Shown piece by piece: positions 17,235 through 24,287 of a DNA stretch of 64,000 nt. The notes below the pieces were generated by a model. The model was not told where the DNA came from and did no database searches. It saw only the letters and a program-made list of their open reading frames with translations. Positions within the stretch are counted from its first letter, which is position 1; the number at the start of each line of letters is the position of its first letter. A program made the translations under genes and the position numbers. The DNA is from 21-14-0-10-47-8 sp966211455 (lineage in GTDB: Bacteria > Bdellovibrionota > Bdellovibrionia > Bdellovibrionales > Bdellovibrionaceae): contig CBIHNI010000011.1 in assembly GCA_966211455.1 (NCBI GenBank), positions 62,001 through 126,000 of the forward strand. Reading direction: 5' to 3'.

Positions 17235-18530
17235 ATGTCCGGAATCGTGGTTGTCGGTGCTCAATGGGGTGACGAGGGCAAAGGGAAAGTCGTCGACGTG
17301 TTTGCAGCCAAAGCAGACATGGTCGTCCGCTACCAAGGCGGCGCCAACGCCGGCCACACGCTGGTGGTCGAAGGCAAAAAAACTGTTCTTCACCTGATCC
17401 CTTCCGGAATCCTGCACGCCGAAAAAACCTGCGTGATCGCCCCGGGGGTTGTCCTGGATGTTGAAGGTCTGAAAAACGAAATCACGAAATTAAAAGAAAC
17501 GGGCTACTTGCAAAATCCCAAGCAGCTTCTGATCAGCGATTCGTGCACGATCATCCTTCCGTACCACAAGGCCTTAGATGCCGCCCGCGAAAAGGCTTTG
17601 TCGCACCAAAAAATCGGCACCACCGGTAAAGGCATCGGTCCCGCCTATGAAGATCGCGCCGCCCGCCGTGCGATCACCTTTGGCGATTTGTTTGATCAAG
17701 CCGTGCTGAAAGAAAAACTGGAACTGTCGCTGCAAGAAAAGAACTCTTTGCTTGAAAAAGTGTACGGCGAAAAACCATTCGTCGTCGCCGAACTGATGAA
17801 GGGCCTTGAAAAGCTGGCGGAAGAGCTCGCACCCTACCGCTGCAAAGATGTGTCGGCGCTTGTGCACAAACAGCTGAAAGGCAACCGCCGCGTTTTGTTT
17901 GAAGGCGCGCAGGGAACGCTTTTGGATGTGCTGCACGGAACTTATCCTTACGTCACATCCAGTGCGACGATCGCAGGTTCGGCTTGCACCGGCACCGGCA
18001 TCGGACCGACAGCGATCTCAAGTGTGTTGGGAATTTTCAAAGCTTACACCACACGCGTGGGCTCGGGCCCCTTCCCGACCGAATTGAAAGACGAAGTCGG
18101 CGAGCGCATCCAAAAAGAAGGTCACGAATTCGGCTCGACCACCGGACGTCCACGTCGCTGCGGTTGGCTGGATCTGGTCGCATTGAAATACGCCGTTCGC
18201 ATCAACGGCATCACGAACTTGGCGCTGATGAAACTGGATATCTTGTCCGGCTTCGATAAAATCGGCGTCTGCACGGGCTACAAATTAAACGGCGAACTGC
18301 TGACCGAATTTCCGACATCATCTTACGAGCTGGAGCGCATCGAACCCGTGATCGAGTATTTACCAGGCTGGAAAGAGGATATCAGCCGCTTGATCGCGCT
18401 GAAAGATCTGCCAAGAGCCGCCACCAATTACATCGACTTTATCGGAAACCAAATCGGCACCCCGATCGATGTGATCTCGGTCGGCCCCGGCCGCGAGCAA
18501 ACTTTGTGGGTGAAGCCGCTTTTTGCTTAA
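17235..18530 (+). CDS. purA: Adenylosuccinate synthetase
   Basis: A 431-residue enzyme, the standard length. It carries the N-terminal P-loop GDEGKGK, GGANAGHT, KGIGPAYEDRAARR and the C-terminal GPGREQT. It joins IMP and aspartate using GTP, the first step from IMP to AMP. AGGGGA stands 5 to 10 bases before the ATG. Monocistronic. Confidence 0.97.
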   Translation: MSGIVVVGAQWGDEGKGKVVDVFAAKADMVVRYQGGANAGHTLVVEGKKTVLHLIPSGILHAEKTCVIAPGVVLDVEGLKNEITKLKETGYLQNPKQLLISDSCTIILPYHKALDAAREKALSHQKIGTTGKGIGPAYEDRAARRAITFGDLFDQAVLKEKLELSLQEKNSLLEKVYGEKPFVVAELMKGLEKLAEELAPYRCKDVSALVHKQLKGNRRVLFEGAQGTLLDVLHGTYPYVTSSATIAGSACTGTGIGPTAISSVLGIFKAYTTRVGSGPFPTELKDEVGERIQKEGHEFGSTTGRPRRCGWLDLVALKYAVRINGITNLALMKLDILSGFDKIGVCTGYKLNGELLTEFPTSSYELERIEPVIEYLPGWKEDISRLIALKDLPRAATNYIDFIGNQIGTPIDVISVGPGREQTLWVKPLFA

Positions 18531-18690
18531 GGCTTGATCGCTGACAACCAAGCAATTGCGTTTAAATCCAAGGACATTGGCGGATTCGTCTACCGAATTT
18601 ACGGTTCTATAAACCTTTCAGCAGATTTTGCGAGCCTGTTTCAAAATGCGGCTCTGATGTAAAATCACGCCTGACACAGAGAGGTTCTAA

Positions 18691-19296
18691 ATGCTGAAAT
18701 CCTTTTGTTTGGCTTTTCTAATTTCCCAAGCGAGCCTTGCTGAAACAAAAGGTCTCGACGAGCTTTCAAGACTTTCGGATGCACAACTTGAAGCTGTGTT
18801 TGCCGCCGGAACGGCGGACCATCTGCCTCATGGTGTGGGCGAAGGCCGATCGATCGTAACTGCAACCCATCAAGTTCTGAATGATGTCTCTGATATCGCC
18901 TGGAGAGGAAAAACTTTCGATTCCGTAAAGGGCACGGTCGTAAATGATATTTTTGGATATTCGGCTTTCAGGGCTTTCGTATCCATTTCTTCTTTGGGTG
19001 CTTATCTGGATCAGAATATTTCGCAGATCCCCTACCTCTTTGCGTTCCAACCGACCTTAAACGTACCGAATCCACTGTTTCTAAAAAGCAGAGCGGTTCC
19101 TGAAGACGGCAAGCCTTCGATCATCGTCGACTATTCGAATTCAGAAGTGATCGTGGCCCGAAATCTCATCGACGAAATGAGACAGGTCCTAACCGACCAA
19201 TACAAAGAGCTCTATCTGGGGCGACTGTTGGTCCTTGATATTCACGGCCGCCCTTGGCTGACCAACTACTTCGCGTTGCAATTTCCGACCAAATAG
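18691..19296 (+). CDS. Exported protein of unknown function
   Basis: A 201-residue protein with a short signal peptide (cut near SLAE, about residue 17). The body mixes helix and strand, with no cysteine and no recognised motif. GAGAGG before the ATG supports the start. Its stop is 2 bases from the stop of the convergent DUF1295 gene. Codon use is like that of nearby native genes. Function unknown. Confidence 0.65.
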   Translation: MLKSFCLAFLISQASLAETKGLDELSRLSDAQLEAVFAAGTADHLPHGVGEGRSIVTATHQVLNDVSDIAWRGKTFDSVKGTVVNDIFGYSAFRAFVSISSLGAYLDQNISQIPYLFAFQPTLNVPNPLFLKSRAVPEDGKPSIIVDYSNSEVIVARNLIDEMRQVLTDQYKELYLGRLLVLDIHGRPWLTNYFALQFPTK

Positions 19297-19298
19297 CC

Positions 19299-20102
19299 TC
19301 AGCCATTCACACCAGCGGCTTGCACTTTGGGTGGCAAGGGAAAGAACACCGAAGTCCGACTTGCGTACTCGGCAAAGCCGGGTCGAGACTTCATCAAAGC
19401 CTCGAGCATCTCAACGCCTGAAACTTTCATGATCAGAAACGTCACGCCCAGAGGGGAAATCACAGTGGCCCATCCATACGGCAGTTCAAGAACCATCAAC
19501 CAGATGCCCCACCACTGACAAACCTCACCAAAATAATTCGGATGTCGCGACCAGCTCCAGAGTCCTTGGGTCATGAGCTTTCCTTTATTGGCGGGATCTT
19601 TTTTGAATCTTCGCAGCTGTTCATCGGCAATGGTCTCGAACAAAAATCCAACCACCCAAACGGCGATTCCTAAAAACGCAAAAGCACCCAAAGACCGTGA
19701 GCTTTGAAGTGCAAGCAACACTGGCAAAAGAAACACATACAAAATCAAAGGCTGCAAAACGAAAACCTGAAGGTACGAACGCCAAACCTGCGTCCGCCCC
19801 CACTGCTGGCGCCACTTGTTGTAGCGAACATCTTCCTGCAAGGTGGAAAGATTGCGCACACCCACATGCGCGAACAAACGCAGGGCCCAGATGCCAATCA
19901 TCACCAGAATAAGAAGGGCCCTTGTACCAAGTGACTGAAAGCCCCCATCAAGCCCCCAGAAGGTCGCAGCCAGAGCCGACAACGGAAATGCCGGCCCCCA
20001 AAGAACATCCGCCAGATCATTCTTCTTCAGCAGCAGAGCCGGAATTGCAACAAGCTGAAATAAGATGAAGACCGCGAGAAAACCAACCGTCCAAACATTC
20101 AT
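19299..20102 (-). CDS. DUF1295-family integral membrane protein (steroid reductase-like fold)
   Basis: A 267-residue protein with about seven membrane segments and the family signature WSRHPNYFGE followed by a hydrophobic helix, shared with DUF1295 and isoprenylcysteine methyltransferase/steroid 5-alpha reductase folds. Family members bind NADPH or SAM; the substrate here is unknown. The ATG at 20102 follows AGGTGG at a good distance; an in-frame GTG 9 bases earlier overlaps that site. It is divergent from a DUF2177 gene, with a symmetric operator-like sequence between them. Confidence 0.8.
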   Translation of the reverse strand: MNVWTVGFLAVFILFQLVAIPALLLKKNDLADVLWGPAFPLSALAATFWGLDGGFQSLGTRALLILVMIGIWALRLFAHVGVRNLSTLQEDVRYNKWRQQWGRTQVWRSYLQVFVLQPLILYVFLLPVLLALQSSRSLGAFAFLGIAVWVVGFLFETIADEQLRRFKKDPANKGKLMTQGLWSWSRHPNYFGEVCQWWGIWLMVLELPYGWATVISPLGVTFLIMKVSGVEMLEALMKSRPGFAEYASRTSVFFPLPPKVQAAGVNG

Positions 20103-20162
20103 TTCATCCACCTGTCCATGGTGATCGAAGCGTCCATGCCCTTATGATAATGAGCCGCTTCG

Positions 20163-20188
20163 ATTTGTATAGATTTTTCTATACAAAT
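20163..20188. promoter_or_regulatory. Operator-like inverted repeat between divergent genes
   Basis: ATTTGTATAGA (20163-20173) and TCTATACAAAT (20178-20188) are perfect 11-bp arms around TTTT. It lies between the start of the DUF1295 gene and the start of the DUF2177 gene, about 40 bases from the latter. It is a likely repressor or activator site serving both promoters. Confidence 0.55.
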
Positions 20189-20228
20189 GATTCCCTGAAC
20201 CCAATATGATGACGAAGGGAGATTTTTT

Positions 20229-20633
20229 GTGAAAGCATTGAAAAGCTATTTCTTGTCGTTTGTGCTGTTCCTGGTCTTCGACTTTGTCTGGCTTGGTTAC
20301 GTCATGAAAGAGTTTAATCTCGCTCAACTTTCGCACATGGGGCGCATTCAAGATGGCAATTTCGATGTGCTGTTACTCCCCGCCGTTCTTGTTTACGTTT
20401 TGATGTCGGTGCTTGTTGTGCAGTTTATTTTGCCTCGTGTTTCGACACACACTTCGCTGCTTCGAACTTTCTGGTTCGGGGCGCTGGCGGGTTTTTTGGT
20501 CTACGGCATTTTTGATCTGACAAATCTTGCGATCTTGCGTGATTATCCGATCGCCTTCGCCGCGGTGGATATGGCTTGGGGAACTTTTTCCGTCGGTCTC
20601 GTCACGGTTTTGGTCAGAAAGCTTGCGAATTAG
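20229..20633 (+). CDS. DUF2177-family membrane protein
   Basis: A 134-residue protein with four membrane segments and the family features LFLVFDFVWLG at the start and YGIFDLTNLAIL..DYP in the middle. Function unknown; the family is often found with lipid or redox membrane enzymes. The start is GTG at 20229 with GAAGGGAG just upstream. It is followed closely by a DUF2945 gene (15 bases). Confidence 0.8.
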   Translation: MKALKSYFLSFVLFLVFDFVWLGYVMKEFNLAQLSHMGRIQDGNFDVLLLPAVLVYVLMSVLVVQFILPRVSTHTSLLRTFWFGALAGFLVYGIFDLTNLAILRDYPIAFAAVDMAWGTFSVGLVTVLVRKLAN

Positions 20634-20648
20634 AAAAGGCAGATCTTT

Positions 20649-20933
20649 GTGAAATCTCCATCTCGGCATTTCAAACCCGGCACACGCGTTCAATGGAAAT
20701 GGCTGGGGTACCAAATCCCCGGACAAGTCATCGAAGTTTTTTTCGAACCCGTTTCCAAAACAATTAAGAACAAAACAATCCGGCGCAACGGTTCGGCAGA
20801 AAAGCCCGCTTACTTGGTCAAATCAGATGCTGGAAATCTGGCCTTGAAGCTACAAACAGAACTTCAGACCGAGATCGCAAAGCCCACCTCAGCCTCAGAA
20901 TGGCATCGCCGCAAAGTAAAGTCGCAAGCTTAA
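20649..20933 (+). CDS. DUF2945 / HVA1-like TUDOR-domain protein
   Basis: A 94-residue protein with the DUF2945 pattern: FKPGTRVQWKW near the start, GQVIEVF, and AEKPAYLVKSD in the middle. This small barrel domain is of unknown role in bacteria. The start is GTG at 20649, 15 bases after the DUF2177 gene, so both are probably on one transcript. Confidence 0.75.
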   Translation: MKSPSRHFKPGTRVQWKWLGYQIPGQVIEVFFEPVSKTIKNKTIRRNGSAEKPAYLVKSDAGNLALKLQTELQTEIAKPTSASEWHRRKVKSQA

Positions 20934-21209
20934 GAAGAAAACGATCCGCCTGTTCTCGAAGAATTTCTTGAAACTACCAACAATTAAAAGAGAAGAACCG
21001 AACCAAAAAAATTGGCGTTCCCTAGCCGACGAACTTCGAACTGTTCTCGCGATCGAAGCTCAAAATCCAAGCTACTGATTTTATGGGCTATTTAAAGTTT
21101 CGCCCGAAGCTCCGTACCAAAAGCATTATGCGGCTCTCTGAAAGGAGAACCGTTCTCCCTATTCTGCGCGCCAAGACCAGTCAACCACAATAGATTTCAT
21201 AAAACCGCT
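20934..21209. other. Non-coding edge of AT-rich island
   Basis: No gene is seen. It holds the 11-base tRNA-like repeat (21012-21022) and a palindrome GGAGAACCGTTCTCC (21144-21158) that could be a protein-binding site or small hairpin. It ends at the operator of the toxin-antitoxin operon. Confidence 0.6.
21012..21022. repeat. att-like direct repeat (distal copy of tRNA-Glu 3' end)
   Basis: TTGGCGTTCCC here is identical to 22995-23005, where it is the 3' end of the tRNA-Glu gene including its CCA. Both copies follow an A-rich tract. Direct repeats of a tRNA 3' end usually mark the ends of integrated islands. The 11-base match is short, and no integrase is seen. Confidence 0.4.
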
Positions 21210-21240
21210 TGTATAGTACGTTATTTTAACGTACTATACA
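21210..21240. promoter_or_regulatory. HigBA operator, perfect inverted repeat
   Basis: TGTATAGTACGTTA (21210-21223) and TAACGTACTATACA (21227-21240) are perfect 14-bp arms around TTT. The site ends 2 bases before the toxin start codon, as expected for autorepression by the antitoxin HTH protein. Confidence 0.8.
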
Positions 21241-21242
21241 TT

Positions 21243-21518
21243 ATGACTCAGGTTGATTTACATCTTGTAGTAAAGGCATTGCGTAAAATTCCAGACTACG
21301 TCGTCGATAAGTTAAATGCTTGGGTTCGGTCGGTTGAAAAGCAAGGTATTCGAGAAGTTAGAAAAATTCCTGGCTATCATGATGAGCCGCTGAAGGGAGA
21401 TCGGAAAGGACAGCGCTCTATCCGTCTAACGAAAGCTTACCGCGCTATTTATACCGAACATAAAAACGGTGAAATCGAAATTATCTTAGTCGAAGAGGTT
21501 CATAAACATGAGTACTAA
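21243..21518 (+). CDS. higB: Type II toxin, RelE/HigB-like mRNA interferase
   Basis: A 91-residue basic protein with the RelE/HigB pattern: GYHDEPLKGDRKGQRSIRL, YRAIYTEH and the ending VEEVHKHEY. Such toxins cut mRNA at the ribosome. The toxin comes first and overlaps the XRE antitoxin gene by 11 bases, the HigBA order. No ribosome site is visible and the start is 2 bases from the operator, so transcription and translation are both tightly controlled. Base composition is more AT-rich than in flanking genes. Confidence 0.88.
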   Translation: MTQVDLHLVVKALRKIPDYVVDKLNAWVRSVEKQGIREVRKIPGYHDEPLKGDRKGQRSIRLTKAYRAIYTEHKNGEIEIILVEEVHKHEY

Positions 21519-21831
21519 ATATGGATTAAAAGAATTAGAAGCTGAATTCGGTGAGCTGACCTTTGGACGTTTGCTCAAATCACATCGGCTTGGTGAGGAA
21601 ATGAGCCAAGTGCAAATGGCAAAGCTTTTGAAGATTTCAAAGCAAAGCCTAAATGATCTTGAAAGTGGCCGAACGATTCCATCTATTGCAAGAGCTTCGG
21701 AAGTCGCGAAAAAAATAGGTTTGATGGAGGCAACTCTTGTTGAACTCGCAATTCAGGATCAGATTCGACGTGAAAAACTGAATTTAGTTGTTAGAGTCGA
21801 AGATTCAAAAAATAAGCGCAAAGCTTCATAA
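21508..21831 (+). CDS. higA: Antitoxin, XRE-family HTH
   Basis: A 107-residue protein whose residues 35-80 form an XRE helix-turn-helix (EEMSQVQMAKLLKISKQSL, then LESGRTIPS). It should neutralise the toxin and repress the operon through the inverted repeat at 21210-21240. The start overlaps the end of the toxin gene by 11 bases. Followed after 6 bases by a DJ-1-like gene. Confidence 0.88.
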   Translation: MSTKYGLKELEAEFGELTFGRLLKSHRLGEEMSQVQMAKLLKISKQSLNDLESGRTIPSIARASEVAKKIGLMEATLVELAIQDQIRREKLNLVVRVEDSKNKRKAS

Positions 21832-21837
21832 AATCAT

Positions 21838-22401
21838 ATGAAAATCGGAATTGTGGTTTTTGATGGGTTCACTGATTTAGATTTCTATCTTCCATGGGAT
21901 CTTCTCAATAGAGTTCACCTTCTGAAATTGAAAGAAGAGTGGAAAGTTGATGTATTGTGTGATGATGAGCAGGTGACTTCAGCCGCAGGATTACCTCTGA
22001 GGAGATCGCAACCATTTGAATTTGCGAATCAGTGTGATGCCGTTTTCTTTTGTAGCGGGCCTAGAACAAGAGATCTTATTAAGGACAAAAAATTTCTGAG
22101 TAATTTCAAATTGGATGAAACCCGCCAAATCATAGCCGCTATCGATTCTGGCGCCCTTATTCTAGCTGCACTGGGATTTCTAAAAAATAAGAAGGCTACG
22201 ACCTATCCAACGGCATTTGAGTTGCTCTCTGAATTTGGAGCGCAAGTCGAAAAAAGTGAATCGTTTGTTTCAGAAGGAAATATTGCGACCGCAGCGCGAT
22301 GTTTAAGTGGTGATCGATTGGCTCTTTGGATTGTCGAGAAGTTAGCTGGGCCTAATATTTCGAAGACCGTGTTTGATTCTGTTAAGCCTTTGGGGCACTG
22401 A
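21838..22401 (+). CDS. DJ-1/PfpI-family protein with Cys-to-Asp nucleophile change
   Basis: A 187-residue protein with the DJ-1/PfpI fold: FDGFTDLDF near the start, FCSGP, and the elbow IAAIDSGALILAALG. In active members the elbow is (V/S)C(T/S)G; here the cysteine position reads Asp, so glyoxalase, amidase or redox activity through that Cys is unlikely. It may act as a binding or signalling domain. AT-rich, and sits 6 bases after the antitoxin gene. Its ribosome site is weak. Confidence 0.75.
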   Translation: MKIGIVVFDGFTDLDFYLPWDLLNRVHLLKLKEEWKVDVLCDDEQVTSAAGLPLRRSQPFEFANQCDAVFFCSGPRTRDLIKDKKFLSNFKLDETRQIIAAIDSGALILAALGFLKNKKATTYPTAFELLSEFGAQVEKSESFVSEGNIATAARCLSGDRLALWIVEKLAGPNISKTVFDSVKPLGH

Positions 22402-22413
22402 GATTGGAGAGCT

Positions 22414-22743
22414 ATGAAAATTGAGAATATTCCTTTTATGACGACGGACTGGAGTGCAATTTCGCCAACAGAACACAAAGGCGAGACTGGAGAAGCGTTT
22501 TGGAGAACTCTCGAAATCGGAAATGTTCGCGTAAGAATGGTCGAATACACTCCCAACTACGTGGCTGATCATTGGTGTTCTCGTGGACATGTTCTGCTTG
22601 TTCTCGAAGGTGAGTTGCTAACCGAATTAAAAGATGGTCGAAAGTTCGAGATGCGCGCTGGAATGAGTTATCAAGTCGCTACGGATGCGGAGCCGCACCG
22701 ATCATCAACGTTGAATGGAGCTAAGCTTTTTATCGTCGATTGA
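22414..22743 (+). CDS. DHCW-motif cupin protein
   Basis: A 109-residue single cupin domain: ADHWCSRGHVLLVLEGEL fits the DHCW motif cupin family, and MRAGMSYQV...PHRSS supplies the second motif with its His. Metal binding is likely; the reaction is unknown. GGAGAG lies before the ATG. It is the last gene of the AT-rich island before the tRNA genes. Confidence 0.8.
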   Translation: MKIENIPFMTTDWSAISPTEHKGETGEAFWRTLEIGNVRVRMVEYTPNYVADHWCSRGHVLLVLEGELLTELKDGRKFEMRAGMSYQVATDAEPHRSSTLNGAKLFIVD

Positions 22744-22994
22744 TCTACGAAGCGGATTTGAACTTTCGGCACTTGGTTCAAATCGCCTTGGGGTATTTCT
22801 AAATTTTTTGCGATGTTGTTGTTTAAAAAAATAATTTTGCTCGAACCAGCAATGTGACAATTAAGATTGCGATATCTCTAACGAAAGTGTTTTCAAGTAG
22901 CCACTCTATGAATAGATGCCCTCAAACACTTGCTCGAACTAAAATTTTCTTGTGAATTCAAAGATTTGCGAGCCGAAAAGGCTCTAAAAAATAG

Positions 22995-23005
22995 TTGGCG
23001 TTCCC
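22995..23005. repeat. att-like direct repeat at tRNA-Glu 3' end
   Basis: TTGGCGTTCCC, identical to 21012-21022; ten of its bases form the 3' end of the tRNA-Glu gene (complement). Together the two copies bracket the HigBA/DJ-1/cupin segment. Confidence 0.4.
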
Positions 23006-23071
23006 AAGGGGATTTGAACCCCTGTATCCTCCGTGAAAGGGAGGTGTCCTAGGCCACTAGACGATGGGAAC
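22996..23071 (-). tRNA. tRNA-Glu (anticodon TTC)
   Basis: A 76-base cloverleaf on the minus strand. Acceptor arms GTTCCCA/TGGGAAC, anticodon stem CCTCC/GGAGG around CTTTCAC (anticodon TTC), T arm GGGGTTCAAATCCCC, discriminator G and encoded CCA. It lies 19 bases downstream of tRNA-Lys, so both come from one transcript. Confidence 0.95.
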
Positions 23072-23090
23072 GTTCGAGAGAGTTTTAAGT

Positions 23091-23166
23091 TGGTGGCTCG
23101 CGATGGATTCGAACCATCGACCCCTTCATTAAAAGTGAAGTGCTCTACCAGCTGAGCTAGCGAACC
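23091..23166 (-). tRNA. tRNA-Lys (anticodon TTT)
   Basis: A 76-base cloverleaf on the minus strand. Acceptor GGTTCGC pairs with GCGAGCC, anticodon stem CTTCA/TGAAG around CTTTTAA (anticodon TTT), T arm GATGGTTCGAATCCATC, discriminator A and encoded CCA. First of a two-tRNA unit. Confidence 0.95.
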
Positions 23167-23352
23167 ACTATTAAAACAGAAGCAGCAATTTCTGAGATTT
23201 CACCCCCAGAGTCAACTCGATTTTAAAGATAGTTTAAAGGATTTTTTCGGGCCACCCCGATTTGCCTAAGAATTGAGCCGATTCACAAGCCCCTCCCCGC
23301 AAAATCGCCTAACTCTCTAGCAGAACTAGGAAAATTCTATTCGAAACCCCGA

Positions 23353-24222
23353 TTATGACACCCTTAGCCGCTCGATCGCAAATTGCAAAACCGGGCTGAC
23401 CGCCGTCTTTCGAAGCTGGTGAATATACACATCATACTGGCAGCGGAACCAAGCCGGTCGCAGCTCGCGAAAGGAACTCTTCTTCCAGTCTTTCACTAAA
23501 ATATCCGGAACCAATCCCACCCCGAAACCCCGCAGCACCAGCTGGCCGATCACCTCCCAGCTGCGAATTTCCATGGCCACCAAAAGTGGTGATCCAAACT
23601 GCTTTTGGAAATCTTGCTTCAGTGTTTCCGTTTCCAAGCGCGGCTCGGTCAGAAGAAAGGACTTGGATTCCAGATGTTCACGCGCCCCTTTTGCGTGAGG
23701 CGCTTCGACCAGCACGAACTGCCCGGCCCGAATCGTCGCCTGCTTCAGCGTTGGCAAAGTCTGCGTGCCGATGGTGATCCCAAGATCAATCGTCTTTTTG
23801 GTGACCGCTTCGATGATTTCATAGGTGGTTCCGAATCGGATTTGCACCTGCACGTTCGGGAACTGAGCCTTTAGCTCCTGCAAGAGAGGTGGCAGATAAA
23901 ATGCGGACAGGCTTCTGGAAATGCCGATCGAAAACCGGGTGGGCTCCCCGCCATCTGCAACCAAGCCCAGCTGATTGAAGCTTGATGCCGAAGCCAGCAA
24001 CACCCGCGCCTGCTGGGCCACGCGATATCCGGCCTCTGTGACCTTGAAAGATTTCTTTCGATGCTCCAGCAGCTCGAGCCCCAGATGCTTTTCCAGATTT
24101 GAAATCGCCCGGCTGATGGCCGGATGGGTGACCGAATTTTTCTGGGCGGCCGCACTGATGCTTTCCAGGTCGACCGCATCGGCAAAGTATTTCAAATAAT
24201 AAAGGTTCGGATATGTAATCAT
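23353..24222 (-). CDS. LysR-family transcriptional regulator
   Basis: A 289-residue protein with an N-terminal winged HTH (AAAQKNSVTHPAISRAISNL, residues about 25-45) and a LysR-type periplasmic-binding-like effector domain. The ATG at 24222 is used; another ATG 9 bases upstream is also possible, and neither has a clear ribosome site. It is divergent from the YecM-HAD fusion gene, and symmetric sequences in between suggest it regulates that gene and itself. The effector is unknown. Confidence 0.88.
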   Translation of the reverse strand: MITYPNLYYLKYFADAVDLESISAAAQKNSVTHPAISRAISNLEKHLGLELLEHRKKSFKVTEAGYRVAQQARVLLASASSFNQLGLVADGGEPTRFSIGISRSLSAFYLPPLLQELKAQFPNVQVQIRFGTTYEIIEAVTKKTIDLGITIGTQTLPTLKQATIRAGQFVLVEAPHAKGAREHLESKSFLLTEPRLETETLKQDFQKQFGSPLLVAMEIRSWEVIGQLVLRGFGVGLVPDILVKDWKKSSFRELRPAWFRCQYDVYIHQLRKTAVSPVLQFAIERLRVS

Positions 24223-24245
24223 AAAGCACATATTATGTGATATTA

Positions 24246-24278
24246 TTGTAATTTACAATTACTTACCCAATTGGGTAA
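24246..24278. promoter_or_regulatory. Divergent regulatory region with palindromes
   Basis: TTGTAATTTACAA (24246-24258) fits the T-N11-A LysR box with dyad symmetry, and TTACCCAATTGGGTAA (24263-24278) is a perfect 16-bp palindrome ending 9 bases before the start of the fusion gene. The first is a natural LysR site; the second may bind another regulator. Confidence 0.55.
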
Positions 24279-24287
24279 AAAGCCGGC

